64,000 nt of DNA from Mucilaginibacter sp. JRF. Lineage in GTDB: Bacteria > Bacteroidota > Bacteroidia > Sphingobacteriales > Sphingobacteriaceae. The stretch spans positions 62,001 through 126,000 of the forward strand of contig NZ_JADFBY010000009.1 of the NCBI RefSeq assembly GCF_015223065.1, read 5' to 3'. Made by a program: the position numbers and the translations under genes. Below the pieces are notes generated by a model. That model was not told the DNA's origin and ran no database searches. It saw nothing but the letters and a program-made list of their open reading frames with translations. Below are positions 7,784-15,456 of this stretch, piece after piece (position 1 is the stretch's first letter; every line of letters starts with the position of its first letter).

Positions 7784-8983
7784 TTACACCTGCTCCTTTT
7801 GCAACAGCGCCGGTATAGTTTTTAGTATCACACGGGCATCGTTCCAAATACTGTGGTGCTCGGCGTAGTAATTGTCGAGCATCAGGCGTTCTTCTTCGCT
7901 CATTTCGCCTTTGCCTCGCTTTTCAACCTGCCATAGGCCGGTAATACCTGCCGGGGCGGCAAAGCGCAGGGCATACTTATCTGTGGTGAGTTTTTCAGCC
8001 TCGTATAATGGCAGCGGGCGGTTGCCCACAATGCTCATGTCGCCTTTAATAACGTTCCATAGCTGAGGCAATTCATCAATACTGGTATTGCGTATAAAAT
8101 TACCAACCTTGGTTATACGCGGATCATTCTTGATCTTGAAGAATGCAGAATCACCGGCTTCACGTTTTGAGCTGATGTATTGCTTTTCGCACCAGGTTAC
8201 CTTGTCGGCATGTACCGGGAACTGGCATTTGCCATAAACAGTACATTCGGCGCACAAAAAGTTAGTATTATCGCTTGCTGATTTTTCCTGTTTGTTTTGC
8301 GAATCAATGGTATACTGATTCAGGTGCTTTAAGTCCTTAACACGCTGATCGGCATTAACATACATCGACCTGAATTTATAGAACTTGAACACATTATAAC
8401 CTGTACCCACACGTAGCGAATAGTAAAATGCTGGTCCGCGTGATTCAAGCTTAATGGCCAGGTAAATGATCAGGAATAACGGCGAAAGCGCCAGCAGCAC
8501 GCCACCGGCGAAGATTATATCAAAAATACGTTTGCCGATAGGCGTTTTCTTAGGAGTTGGAACTTCCTTAGCTAAATTGGTTTTTAGCTTGCTCCATTGC
8601 GCAAGGGTAAAGTTTATGCGCGATTCAATATTTTGGTTAACAAGGGGCTGCCAGAACACATCAACCACACCCGACTCAAGCGCCAGCTTGCGCAGGTTGC
8701 CACTCAGGTGATTAACCACTAAAAAGAAAGGTGGTATATCTCTTTTAGCCTTCTTGATGGCCTCAATTAGTTGCACACCACCGGGTGCCAATATCTCACT
8801 TTGCGATACTACGGCAGCAATTTTTTCACCCTTTTCAAACGCGCTGATCAATTCATCGCCATCATTATAACAAACAACATCCTTAACGGGCAGGTTCAGC
8901 TCCTTAAAAACATCTACAATGTTATTTGTACAATTAACAAGCGCAATAATATTCTGGCTATCCGGTGTGTTAATTTCTGACAT
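7784..8983 (-). CDS. Priming sugar transferase with degenerate receiver domain and Cys cluster
   Basis: A 399-residue initiating glycosyl-1-phosphate transferase that would load the first sugar phosphate onto undecaprenyl phosphate. The catalytic part starts near residue 150: one hydrophobic hairpin (153-177), KFRSM (203-207), DELPQLWNVIKGDMSIVGNR (303-322) and GITGLWQV. Residues 10-125 look like a response-regulator receiver, but the phosphoacceptor Asp is replaced around VVSQSEIL (56-65) and the conserved Lys by Q112. An insert before the catalytic block has C244, C247, C253 and C265, a possible metal site. A true response regulator is encoded 32 bp upstream in the same operon. Confidence 0.88.
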   Translation of the reverse strand: MSEINTPDSQNIIALVNCTNNIVDVFKELNLPVKDVVCYNDGDELISAFEKGEKIAAVVSQSEILAPGGVQLIEAIKKAKRDIPPFFLVVNHLSGNLRKLALESGVVDVFWQPLVNQNIESRINFTLAQWSKLKTNLAKEVPTPKKTPIGKRIFDIIFAGGVLLALSPLFLIIYLAIKLESRGPAFYYSLRVGTGYNVFKFYKFRSMYVNADQRVKDLKHLNQYTIDSQNKQEKSASDNTNFLCAECTVYGKCQFPVHADKVTWCEKQYISSKREAGDSAFFKIKNDPRITKVGNFIRNTSIDELPQLWNVIKGDMSIVGNRPLPLYEAEKLTTDKYALRFAAPAGITGLWQVEKRGKGEMSEEERLMLDNYYAEHHSIWNDARVILKTIPALLQKEQV

Positions 8984-9015
8984 ATAATGATCTATACCTT
9001 GTTCTATTCTATCTT

Positions 9016-9417
9016 TTACAATGGCCTTTCAACGCGCCTCAACACTACTCTGATACGAGCTGCAAGCTCGGCCGGATTGAAAGGTTTTACAACAAAATCA
9101 TCAGCGCCGCTGTCGAGGCACTTAATGCGTTTTTCTGAGCTTTCTTCGCCCGATAGGATGATGATGGGTATCGACATAAAAAAATCACTCGCCTTTACCT
9201 GTTCAATAAGTGCGAGGCCGGTGATCTCCGGAGTGTTATAATCAGATAATATCAGGTTCGGTATATTGCCGTTTTGTAAAAAAGCAAGCGCATCCATCCC
9301 GTTATCACATATCTCCACCTCGTATGTGCTGCTTAAAAACTCGTTCAGAATGATCTGCATATACGGGTCATCCTCAACAACAAGTATTTTTACTTTATCA
9401 GTATCAGTAAATGCCAT
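9016..9417 (-). CDS. Single-domain response regulator
   Basis: A 133-residue CheY-like receiver with no output domain. Acidic pair D16/D17, phosphoacceptor D59 in LILSDYNTPEITG, S89 in place of the switch Thr/Ser, and K111 in FVVKPF are all present, so it should be phosphorylatable. It precedes the sugar transferase gene by 32 bp on the same strand. That transferase carries a receiver-like domain lacking the Asp, so the two may interact and couple a phosphorelay to polysaccharide initiation. The cognate kinase is not adjacent. Confidence 0.9.
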   Translation of the reverse strand: MAFTDTDKVKILVVEDDPYMQIILNEFLSSTYEVEICDNGMDALAFLQNGNIPNLILSDYNTPEITGLALIEQVKASDFFMSIPIIILSGEESSEKRIKCLDSGADDFVVKPFNPAELAARIRVVLRRVERPL

Positions 9418-9672
9418 AGATTATTTAGTGTGCATTTTTTGTATAAAAATATCCAACGTTTGTGTATCTGCCAATTAAAATTTCATTTATTTTAATGTGA
9501 TATATTTATTAACAGGCTTAATCAGCTATAAATATCGCAAAAAGGGACAGATTTGGGTAGTGAAGAAGTGAGTAAAATTATATGCATGTAAACGTATTTT
9601 TCAATCAATATGTTTCATATATGAACGCTTCCCACCACCTCTCGTGTAGTAATGATATGCCAAATAATCCTA

Positions 9673-9867
9673 CTAATTAATGTAATTAGTTTGCGCTTTG
9701 GTTATAATCTTGTTGGTAATGGTGAAATAAATGCAGTTAACTTGCAGGTTTCTGAAGCTGCGGGCATCCCTGAACAGCCAGTCGATCAGATCGTCGGATG
9801 TGTTGTTAACCTGCAACAGCGTGTGTAGTTTACGCTGGTAAAGTGGAGTTGAAGATTTTTTTGTCAT
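9673..9867 (-). CDS. Small hypothetical protein
   Basis: A possible 64-residue protein starting MTKKSSTPLYQRKLHTLLQ. The composition is plausible for a soluble protein (DDLIDWLFRDARSFRNLQ), but I recognise no family, and no clear ribosome-binding site or promoter precedes it. It stands alone in a 650-bp stretch between the response regulator and the HTH gene. Random occurrence is possible. Confidence 0.3.
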   Translation of the reverse strand: MTKKSSTPLYQRKLHTLLQVNNTSDDLIDWLFRDARSFRNLQVNCIYFTITNKIITKAQTNYIN

Positions 9868-10043
9868 CAGTAGTAAATCAATAGTTTAAATGTTATGGCC
9901 TTGTATACGAAAACTGTAACGGGTTTGTTACCCTGTTTTGATTTTAAACAAACGTTGTAATAAGCAGACCAGAAAATTTAAAGATTGATTTCAGACGGTA
10001 GATCCCGAGTAAGCAGGAGAGAAGCGTAAAGTGTAATTTTTAG

Positions 10044-10080
10044 TTAAGCCCCTTAACAGTAATGTTAAAGGGCTTTTCTG
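10044..10080. terminator. Rho-independent terminator hairpin
   Basis: A 13-bp stem with one mismatch (10046-10058 with 10063-10075) closes a GTAA loop, with TTTTCT on the plus side. It lies just downstream of the minus-strand HTH gene that stops at 10093. No plus-strand gene precedes it, so it most likely ends the HTH transcript, although the T-run is better on the plus strand. Confidence 0.5.
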
Positions 10081-10092
10081 TAAATATGGAGT

Positions 10093-10443
10093 TTAGATTC
10101 TGTTGTTCATTACAGTTAATACCTGGTTGTATTTCTCTAACAGATCAATGTATTTATCCTTCCATTCAGATGAATCATTGTTAGATGAAGCGATATTTGA
10201 ATGCCTTACGTTATCGCTGCTAAATGTATCGGCAGTAAATAGGTGAGGAAATTCATTTGAAAAATCGTGATTGATGGTTAAACCGATACGGTGAATTATA
10301 TTTTTCTTTAAAAAAGATGATTCAAACCAATTGTATATAGTTCGTCTGTTCACATTTAATTCAACGGCCAGGTCGGTTAAGTTTATGCCTTTATTGCGCA
10401 CAGCATATTCAATTAGCTGTCCGTGATGAGTAGTTCTATCCAC
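10093..10443 (-). CDS. Helix-turn-helix regulator-like protein
   Basis: A small DNA-binding-type protein. The segment LIEYAVRNKGINLTDLAVEL followed by NVNRRTIYNWF is a classic helix-turn-helix, and IIHRIGLTINHDFSNEFPHL continues as in Sphingobacteriaceae proteins with the same arrangement. The Asn/Ser-rich C-terminus ends in a short amphipathic helix (WKDKYIDLLEKYNQVL), perhaps for dimerisation. The open frame extends to 10509, but that start is TTG. I prefer GTG at 10443, giving VDRTTHHGQ, which matches the usual start of this type. It is isolated between two AT-rich gaps; its target is unknown. Confidence 0.6.
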   Translation of the reverse strand: MDRTTHHGQLIEYAVRNKGINLTDLAVELNVNRRTIYNWFESSFLKKNIIHRIGLTINHDFSNEFPHLFTADTFSSDNVRHSNIASSNNDSSEWKDKYIDLLEKYNQVLTVMNNRI

Positions 10444-11004
10444 GTAATGAGTGATATTAAATTTTATTTGCAGGTAGATGTATCTCAGATACACATATAA
10501 TGTACACAAAGGAACGTTTTTAATATTAATAAAAAAATTATCGTTTTAAATAATTGTCCACATTTAGCCCAATCAGAGGGTTTAAAAGTTTTGTAAACAA
10601 TTGATGATTATAAATGTGCAGCTAACATTTGAAGCTAAATAATCGTTTTAAGAATTTTATAATAAGGTTTATTAATCATTTAAAGAATATTAACAATGTT
10701 GGTAACTTATTGTAACTATTTTATTTATGTGTGAAAAAGGCGATAGCATGCTACACAAATAACTGCTCACAATCCGCTTAGTAAATTGGGTGATATTTTA
10801 ATGGAAATGAAAGAATACAGGTATATAAGGACGTATTGAAAAATCATTTAAAAAAAATCAGATGTAACATTATTTCATCAAAAACAGTATATAGGTTGGT
10901 ATGCCATCGTAATAAATATTTAACTAATTTGTGCGCATAATTATAGCTTACAAATATTATTCAAGGGTTAAATATTAATTCGGCTTAACGTATATTATTG
11001 GTTG
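10444..11004. other. AT-rich intergenic region, no gene seen
   Basis: About 560 bp separate the HTH gene and the hybrid kinase. The sequence is strongly AT-rich with many short poly-A and poly-T runs. I see no credible reading frame, RNA gene or strong hairpin. It should hold the promoters of both divergent neighbours, but I cannot place a convincing -33/-7 pair. Confidence 0.5.
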
Positions 11005-13815
11005 ATGAACGTATCGCACTTTTTTTTTAATGCCGAGCAACTAGGACGATTGTTTCCTTATTACATCCTGATAAGTAATCACGAATTAAAAGTGGATGCC
11101 TGCGGTACTGCGCTCAATAATATCATTACCCTGCATCCGGGCGATAGTTTCATTAATTCTTTTAAGATAGCTGATAAAGAGGAGCGTTTAAGCACCAATT
11201 ACATGAGTGCCCTTATCGGTCGTGCTGTAACCCTTGTGCCCGAGAGCGATCAGGGTATATACATACACGGGCAGCTGGAATACCTTAAATCGACAGATCA
11301 GTATCTTTTTGCGGGTAATGCCGTAACCGGCAGCAGTATTGATGGCAATGGCATCAACCTGTCTGATTCGGCTATGCGTGGCCGCCTCGATTTTTATTTT
11401 GATGTATTGAATGAGATACCGGCCGAAGTAGTGGTTTTTGATACCGCGCACCGGTACATGTTCATTAACCCCGCCGCCATACGCGATACCGCCCTGCGCG
11501 AACGTATGATAGGCCTGCGCGACGAGGATTTTTGCTGGCTTACCAACCGCCCCGAAAGTCTGGCCGTTGAACGCCGCAAGCACTTTAACGAGGTAATGGA
11601 TTCGCGCAAGATAAAGCGCTGGGAAGAAAAGGTGGTTAACAAACAAGGCGAGGTTTTATATAAGCTGAGGCACATGTACCCCGTGCTTGACCATAATGAG
11701 CAAGTGAAATTTGTGGTAGGCTACAGCTTTGATATTACCGACCGCAAGCGCGCCGAAGATTTGCTACAGGTGAGCGAAAAGAAATACCGCGAGCAGTATG
11801 ATCTTAGTCCGGCGTTGATATATACGCATAACATACAAGGCAATATTTTGAGTGTTAACCCGGCTATTACCAATACTTTGGGTTACACCGAGCGTGAGGT
11901 AACGGCAAAAAATATAGCATCGTTATTACCGGTTTTTGATCAGGGTAAACTGCAACGTTTATACCTGGATAAGTTAAAAACCGATGGTAAAGCCCGTGGT
12001 ATATTCAGGGCCGTGCATCGTAACGGTAAGGATATAGTATACCTGTTTTACCAAAGCTATTTGGCCGGTGCCGATGGCGATGATCCGTACATTATCGGTT
12101 TCTCACACGATATTACCGACCGTATAAATATTGAAAAGGAACTCCGCGAAGCAAAAATCACAACCGAACATGCCGCCAAGGCCAAGGAAGTATTTTTAGC
12201 TAACGTGAGCCACGAGATACGTACACCCATGAATGGTATTTTGGGTGTGAATAAGTTATTATCGCGAACACAGTTAAACGATCAGCAGCAGGGCTACAAC
12301 AAACTCATTGCCGAGTCGGCTGATAGTTTGCTGACCATTGTGAACGATCTGCTCGATCTGGAAAAGATCACATCAAACAACCTGGAGCTCGAAAGCCGTC
12401 CGTTCAACATCAGCAATAAGCTGTCGCGTACCTTGCAGCTGTTTCAGTTAAAGGCGAAGCAAAAGGGCATTGAGCTGGTTTTGAAAAATCGCTTTCCGGA
12501 TGAATTTGTGGTAATAGGTGATGAATCTCGCTTTGCGCAGATACTGTCAAACCTGCTTAGCAATGCCCTTAAATTTACCAAAACAGGCAGCATAACAGTA
12601 TCAACAGCGTTATTGTACAATGCTAATGATAAGGTGCTGTTAGAGTTTGGCGTGGCCGATACCGGCATTGGTATTAGTGAGGATAGGTTACCATTTATTT
12701 TCGATCCGTTTATGCGTTCGGCAAGCAGCCTTACCCGCCAGCAGGGCGGTACCGGTATGGGCTTGGCCATTGTAAAAAGCCTGGTTGAAATGCAGGGCGG
12801 CCATATTAAAGTTAACAGTAAACTTAACGCAGGTACCGAATTTGTTTTCAGCATCACCCTTAAAAAAGGAATGGCCTACGCCCAACGTTTTGCGGGTAAT
12901 GATAACCAGATAGATCCGGAAAAACTGTTAGGCAAAAAGATACTGGTTGCTGAGGATGTGGAGTTAAACCTGTTTTTGGTTAAAACGCTGCTCGAATCAT
13001 GGAATTGTATTGTTGATGTTGCCGAGGATGGCGCCGTGGCACTGCAAAAGGCATCAACCAATTATTACGACCTGATATTGATGGACATACAAATGCCCGA
13101 AATGGACGGAATTACCTCAACACGGCAAATACGGCAATTGAGCGATCCGTTGCATAATAGTGTGCCCATCATTGCGCTTACTGCCAATGCCTTAAAAGGC
13201 GATAGCAAATACTACAAGGATGCAGGCATGAACGATTGTGTGACCAAGCCTTACTCAGAGGAGCATTTGTACGAAAGGATCACAGAGGTTTTAGCTAAGG
13301 ACAAAGGCCGGAGCCGTAACCATATCGAACCTCAAAAACAACAGATACCAGTTGAACAAGTTGAAGTTCCGGCTGAAGTTGTTATTGAAAAAGAAGTTAT
13401 TACAGAACAAGAAGTTGCCATTGAACCGGCAGCGAATACAGATACCCCAATAGAAAATACCCCCCAATTAATGGATACTAATGTTAAGTTATACGATCTG
13501 TCGATTATTGACAGCATCAGCAAAGGCAATCAATCTTTCAATAATAAAATGATCAAGATGTTCTGCGACATAACCGCGCAGGATGTAAATAAAATGCAGG
13601 ATGCCGCTTCAACCAATGATTGGCAGGCTGTTTCGGCATTGGCGCACAAACTAAAATCAACCGTGGGTAATATGGGGGTTGATGTATTGAAAGATCCTAT
13701 CCGCGAACTTGAAAAGCAAACCGCCGCCGATCCTAACGCTACAATAGGCGAAGTGGTAACTAAACTTGAGCAGGTGAGGGTACAGCTAAAAGCCGATTAC
13801 CCGGATGCTTTTTAA
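11005..13815 (+). CDS. Hybrid histidine kinase: HNOBA-like, PAS-PAS, kinase, receiver, Hpt
   Basis: A 936-residue soluble multistep phosphorelay kinase. Residues 1-105 resemble the HNOBA (heme-NO-binding-associated) domain: LGRLFPYYILISN, GDSFINSF and HGQLEYLKSTDQYLFAGN. Two PAS domains follow (about 120-250 and 260-375). The HisKA H-box has H403 in NVSHEIRTPMNG. The ATPase has the N-box NLLSNALKFT, DTGIGIS and GGTGMGLAI. The receiver has D694 in LILMDIQMPEMDG and the C-terminal Hpt has H881 in ALAHKLKSTVGNMG. The linker at about 775-825 is rich in Glu, Val, Pro and Gln. ATG 11005 is preferred over TTG 11002. No transmembrane segment is seen, so it senses a cytosolic signal. No H-NOX gene is present in the window. 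Confidence 0.9.
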   Translation: MNVSHFFFNAEQLGRLFPYYILISNHELKVDACGTALNNIITLHPGDSFINSFKIADKEERLSTNYMSALIGRAVTLVPESDQGIYIHGQLEYLKSTDQYLFAGNAVTGSSIDGNGINLSDSAMRGRLDFYFDVLNEIPAEVVVFDTAHRYMFINPAAIRDTALRERMIGLRDEDFCWLTNRPESLAVERRKHFNEVMDSRKIKRWEEKVVNKQGEVLYKLRHMYPVLDHNEQVKFVVGYSFDITDRKRAEDLLQVSEKKYREQYDLSPALIYTHNIQGNILSVNPAITNTLGYTEREVTAKNIASLLPVFDQGKLQRLYLDKLKTDGKARGIFRAVHRNGKDIVYLFYQSYLAGADGDDPYIIGFSHDITDRINIEKELREAKITTEHAAKAKEVFLANVSHEIRTPMNGILGVNKLLSRTQLNDQQQGYNKLIAESADSLLTIVNDLLDLEKITSNNLELESRPFNISNKLSRTLQLFQLKAKQKGIELVLKNRFPDEFVVIGDESRFAQILSNLLSNALKFTKTGSITVSTALLYNANDKVLLEFGVADTGIGISEDRLPFIFDPFMRSASSLTRQQGGTGMGLAIVKSLVEMQGGHIKVNSKLNAGTEFVFSITLKKGMAYAQRFAGNDNQIDPEKLLGKKILVAEDVELNLFLVKTLLESWNCIVDVAEDGAVALQKASTNYYDLILMDIQMPEMDGITSTRQIRQLSDPLHNSVPIIALTANALKGDSKYYKDAGMNDCVTKPYSEEHLYERITEVLAKDKGRSRNHIEPQKQQIPVEQVEVPAEVVIEKEVITEQEVAIEPAANTDTPIENTPQLMDTNVKLYDLSIIDSISKGNQSFNNKMIKMFCDITAQDVNKMQDAASTNDWQAVSALAHKLKSTVGNMGVDVLKDPIRELEKQTAADPNATIGEVVTKLEQVRVQLKADYPDAF

Positions 13816-13826
13816 TGCCGATAAAG

Positions 13827-14636
13827 TTATTTGATATTCAGTAAACGTTTCAGGCGTTTCCAGGTACCTTTCCATAGGCCGCCGTCAATTTGTATGCGGC
13901 GGTCTGTTGTCCACACCACGGCATTGGTGCTTGATACTCGGTGCATTTTACCGAAGCCCTTGCCTGTAAGTTTCAGGGCCAGGAAACCATCCTCGTTAGT
14001 GCCTGCCGGGTGGTTAAAGCCATCAACCTGCAAGCCCTGCTCTTTACGAAAGCCTGAGTTAAAGCCATAAACGTTAACAGCCTCGCTCTTGAATTTGGTA
14101 TTGTAAAAGCGACTTAACTCAGCAAACCATTCGTAAAAATAATAGGTAACACGGCCGGTACTGCCAATGGGGATAAATGAGAATATGCCGTAGGTAATGG
14201 CCACCTTATCGCTGTTTACCAGCGGTTTTATCATTTCCTGTATCCAGTCTTTAGGGTAAATGGTATCGGCATCGGCATTCAATATATACTTGCCGCGTGC
14301 CTGCGCCAAACCGCAATTACGGGCGGGGGTTATGCCTTGCGTGGTTTCGAGTACGTAGTTTACACCACAATCCTTTATTAACTGCTCGGTAGCATCCTTA
14401 GAGTTGTTGTTCACCACCACAATTTCTACCGGCCATTGTGTTACGTTGTTGCATAACGATGCAAGGGTTTGCACAATGTTTTCCTCCTCGTTGTAAGCAG
14501 GCATCACTACCGATATCAGCGGTTCAGCATCTTTTGAAAGCTGTTTGTAGGCGGCGCGTATATGCTCAAAGTTGGCAGCCGAATGATCCTTAATAAGATA
14601 TTGCTTGATGTACGAGGGGATAAAAACAGATTTCAT
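13827..14636 (-). CDS. GT2 glycosyltransferase
   Basis: A 269-residue family-2 glycosyltransferase, starting at ATG 14636 rather than the TTG at 14642. The GT-A motifs LISVVMPAYNEEENI, IVVVNNNSKD and the metal site NADADTIYP are clear, with NSGFRKEQGL and GTNEDGFLALKL on the acceptor side. There is no strong membrane helix. It is convergent with the hybrid kinase (11 bp between stops) and lies 69 bp after the DoxX gene, so it may be the tail of that operon. The substrate is unknown. Confidence 0.87.
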   Translation of the reverse strand: MKSVFIPSYIKQYLIKDHSAANFEHIRAAYKQLSKDAEPLISVVMPAYNEEENIVQTLASLCNNVTQWPVEIVVVNNNSKDATEQLIKDCGVNYVLETTQGITPARNCGLAQARGKYILNADADTIYPKDWIQEMIKPLVNSDKVAITYGIFSFIPIGSTGRVTYYFYEWFAELSRFYNTKFKSEAVNVYGFNSGFRKEQGLQVDGFNHPAGTNEDGFLALKLTGKGFGKMHRVSSTNAVVWTTDRRIQIDGGLWKGTWKRLKRLLNIK

Positions 14637-14705
14637 TAACAAATGCGTAACAATTTTTGTGTAATATAGGTTGTTATACGCTTGTTTTAAAAAATAAGAT
14701 ACATT

Positions 14706-15155
14706 CTACGCCACAGCGCTATAGTAAACCCATAAAATAAACAGCAGCTGCAACGGCACCCTGAACCACAGATACGTGGCTCCGCTGCCATCATTAGTGC
14801 CTTTTTGGTAGTTTACCTTGTTTAGCGCGGCATAAATATTGGCGGGTAATATCAGCACAAAAAATATAATGAGCGCTATGCCGGTAACACGTGCCAGTGT
14901 AGGCAGCAACAAACCAATGGCTCCTAAAAGTTCAATAACGCCGGTTATGTATACTAATCCTTTTTTAAAGGGGATAAATGGCGGTATCATTAACGCCATG
15001 CCTTTGGTATACACAAAATGTCCCATCGCTGTAAATATGAGCATAATGGCCATAGCTATACGCGCGGCAAGGGCATAACCTTCGGGATAATCAGTAAAAA
15101 TTATTAATGCGGCGGCAAATACAAAGCTTATCAGTAATACAACTAAAGGTTTCAT
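14706..15155 (-). CDS. DoxX-like membrane protein
   Basis: A 149-residue protein with four hydrophobic helices (from LVVLLISFVFAAALIIF to LWFRVPLQLLFILWVYY), of the DoxX/SURF4-like group. GHFVYTKGMALMIPPFIP and GVIELLGAIGLLLP match the family pattern, in which several members work in thiol or redox-linked respiratory functions. It follows the UBP zinc-finger gene by 11 bp. The operon partners (redox flavoprotein fused to a receiver, sensor kinase) support a redox or stress role. Confidence 0.85.
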   Translation of the reverse strand: MKPLVVLLISFVFAAALIIFTDYPEGYALAARIAMAIMLIFTAMGHFVYTKGMALMIPPFIPFKKGLVYITGVIELLGAIGLLLPTLARVTGIALIIFFVLILPANIYAALNKVNYQKGTNDGSGATYLWFRVPLQLLFILWVYYSAVA

Positions 15156-15166
15156 GCCGCTTGGGT

Positions 15167-15439
15167 TTAATATTCGCTGAATACTTCGTCAGGGTAACAC
15201 CACAGCCAGCGTTCGCCCGGCTCGGCCGAGGCTATTACCGGGTGTTGCGAGCGGTGGTAATGCTTGGTCATGTGTTTACGTGGCGATGCATCGCAGCAAA
15301 GCGTTATGCCACAAGTTTGGCAGGTACGCAGGTGAACCCACGTACCGCCATTTTTTATACATTCATCGCAAACATATTCATCGCCTATAGTAACCTCGGT
15401 TATGGTGCTGATGTGGCTGCATGTTGTTGGTTGTTCCAT
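15167..15439 (-). CDS. UBP-type zinc finger protein
   Basis: A 90-residue protein made of one ZnF-UBP domain. Metal ligands are visible as C8/H9, CDEC (C24, C27), CQTCG (C39, C42), CC (C48, C49) and the His-rich stretch HMTKHYHRSQHPV. In eukaryotes this fold binds the C-terminus of ubiquitin. Bacterial stand-alone copies occur next to sensor kinases and thioredoxin-reductase-like genes, but their ligand is not established. The gene lies 17 bp after the receiver-flavoprotein gene and 11 bp before DoxX, so it is co-transcribed with both. Confidence 0.88.
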   Translation of the reverse strand: MEQPTTCSHISTITEVTIGDEYVCDECIKNGGTWVHLRTCQTCGITLCCDASPRKHMTKHYHRSQHPVIASAEPGERWLWCYPDEVFSEY

Positions 15440-15456
15440 ATACTAATATGGTTAAA

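Noticed and set aside
9421-9443. A TTATTTAG sequence upstream of the response regulator considered as a Fur-like box.
   Set aside because: Only the left arm matches; the right arm AAATAA is absent at the required distance.
12444-12857. A 137-codon reverse frame inside the hybrid kinase.
   Set aside because: It lies opposite the conserved ATPase domain and its composition is that of an antisense shadow; no family features.
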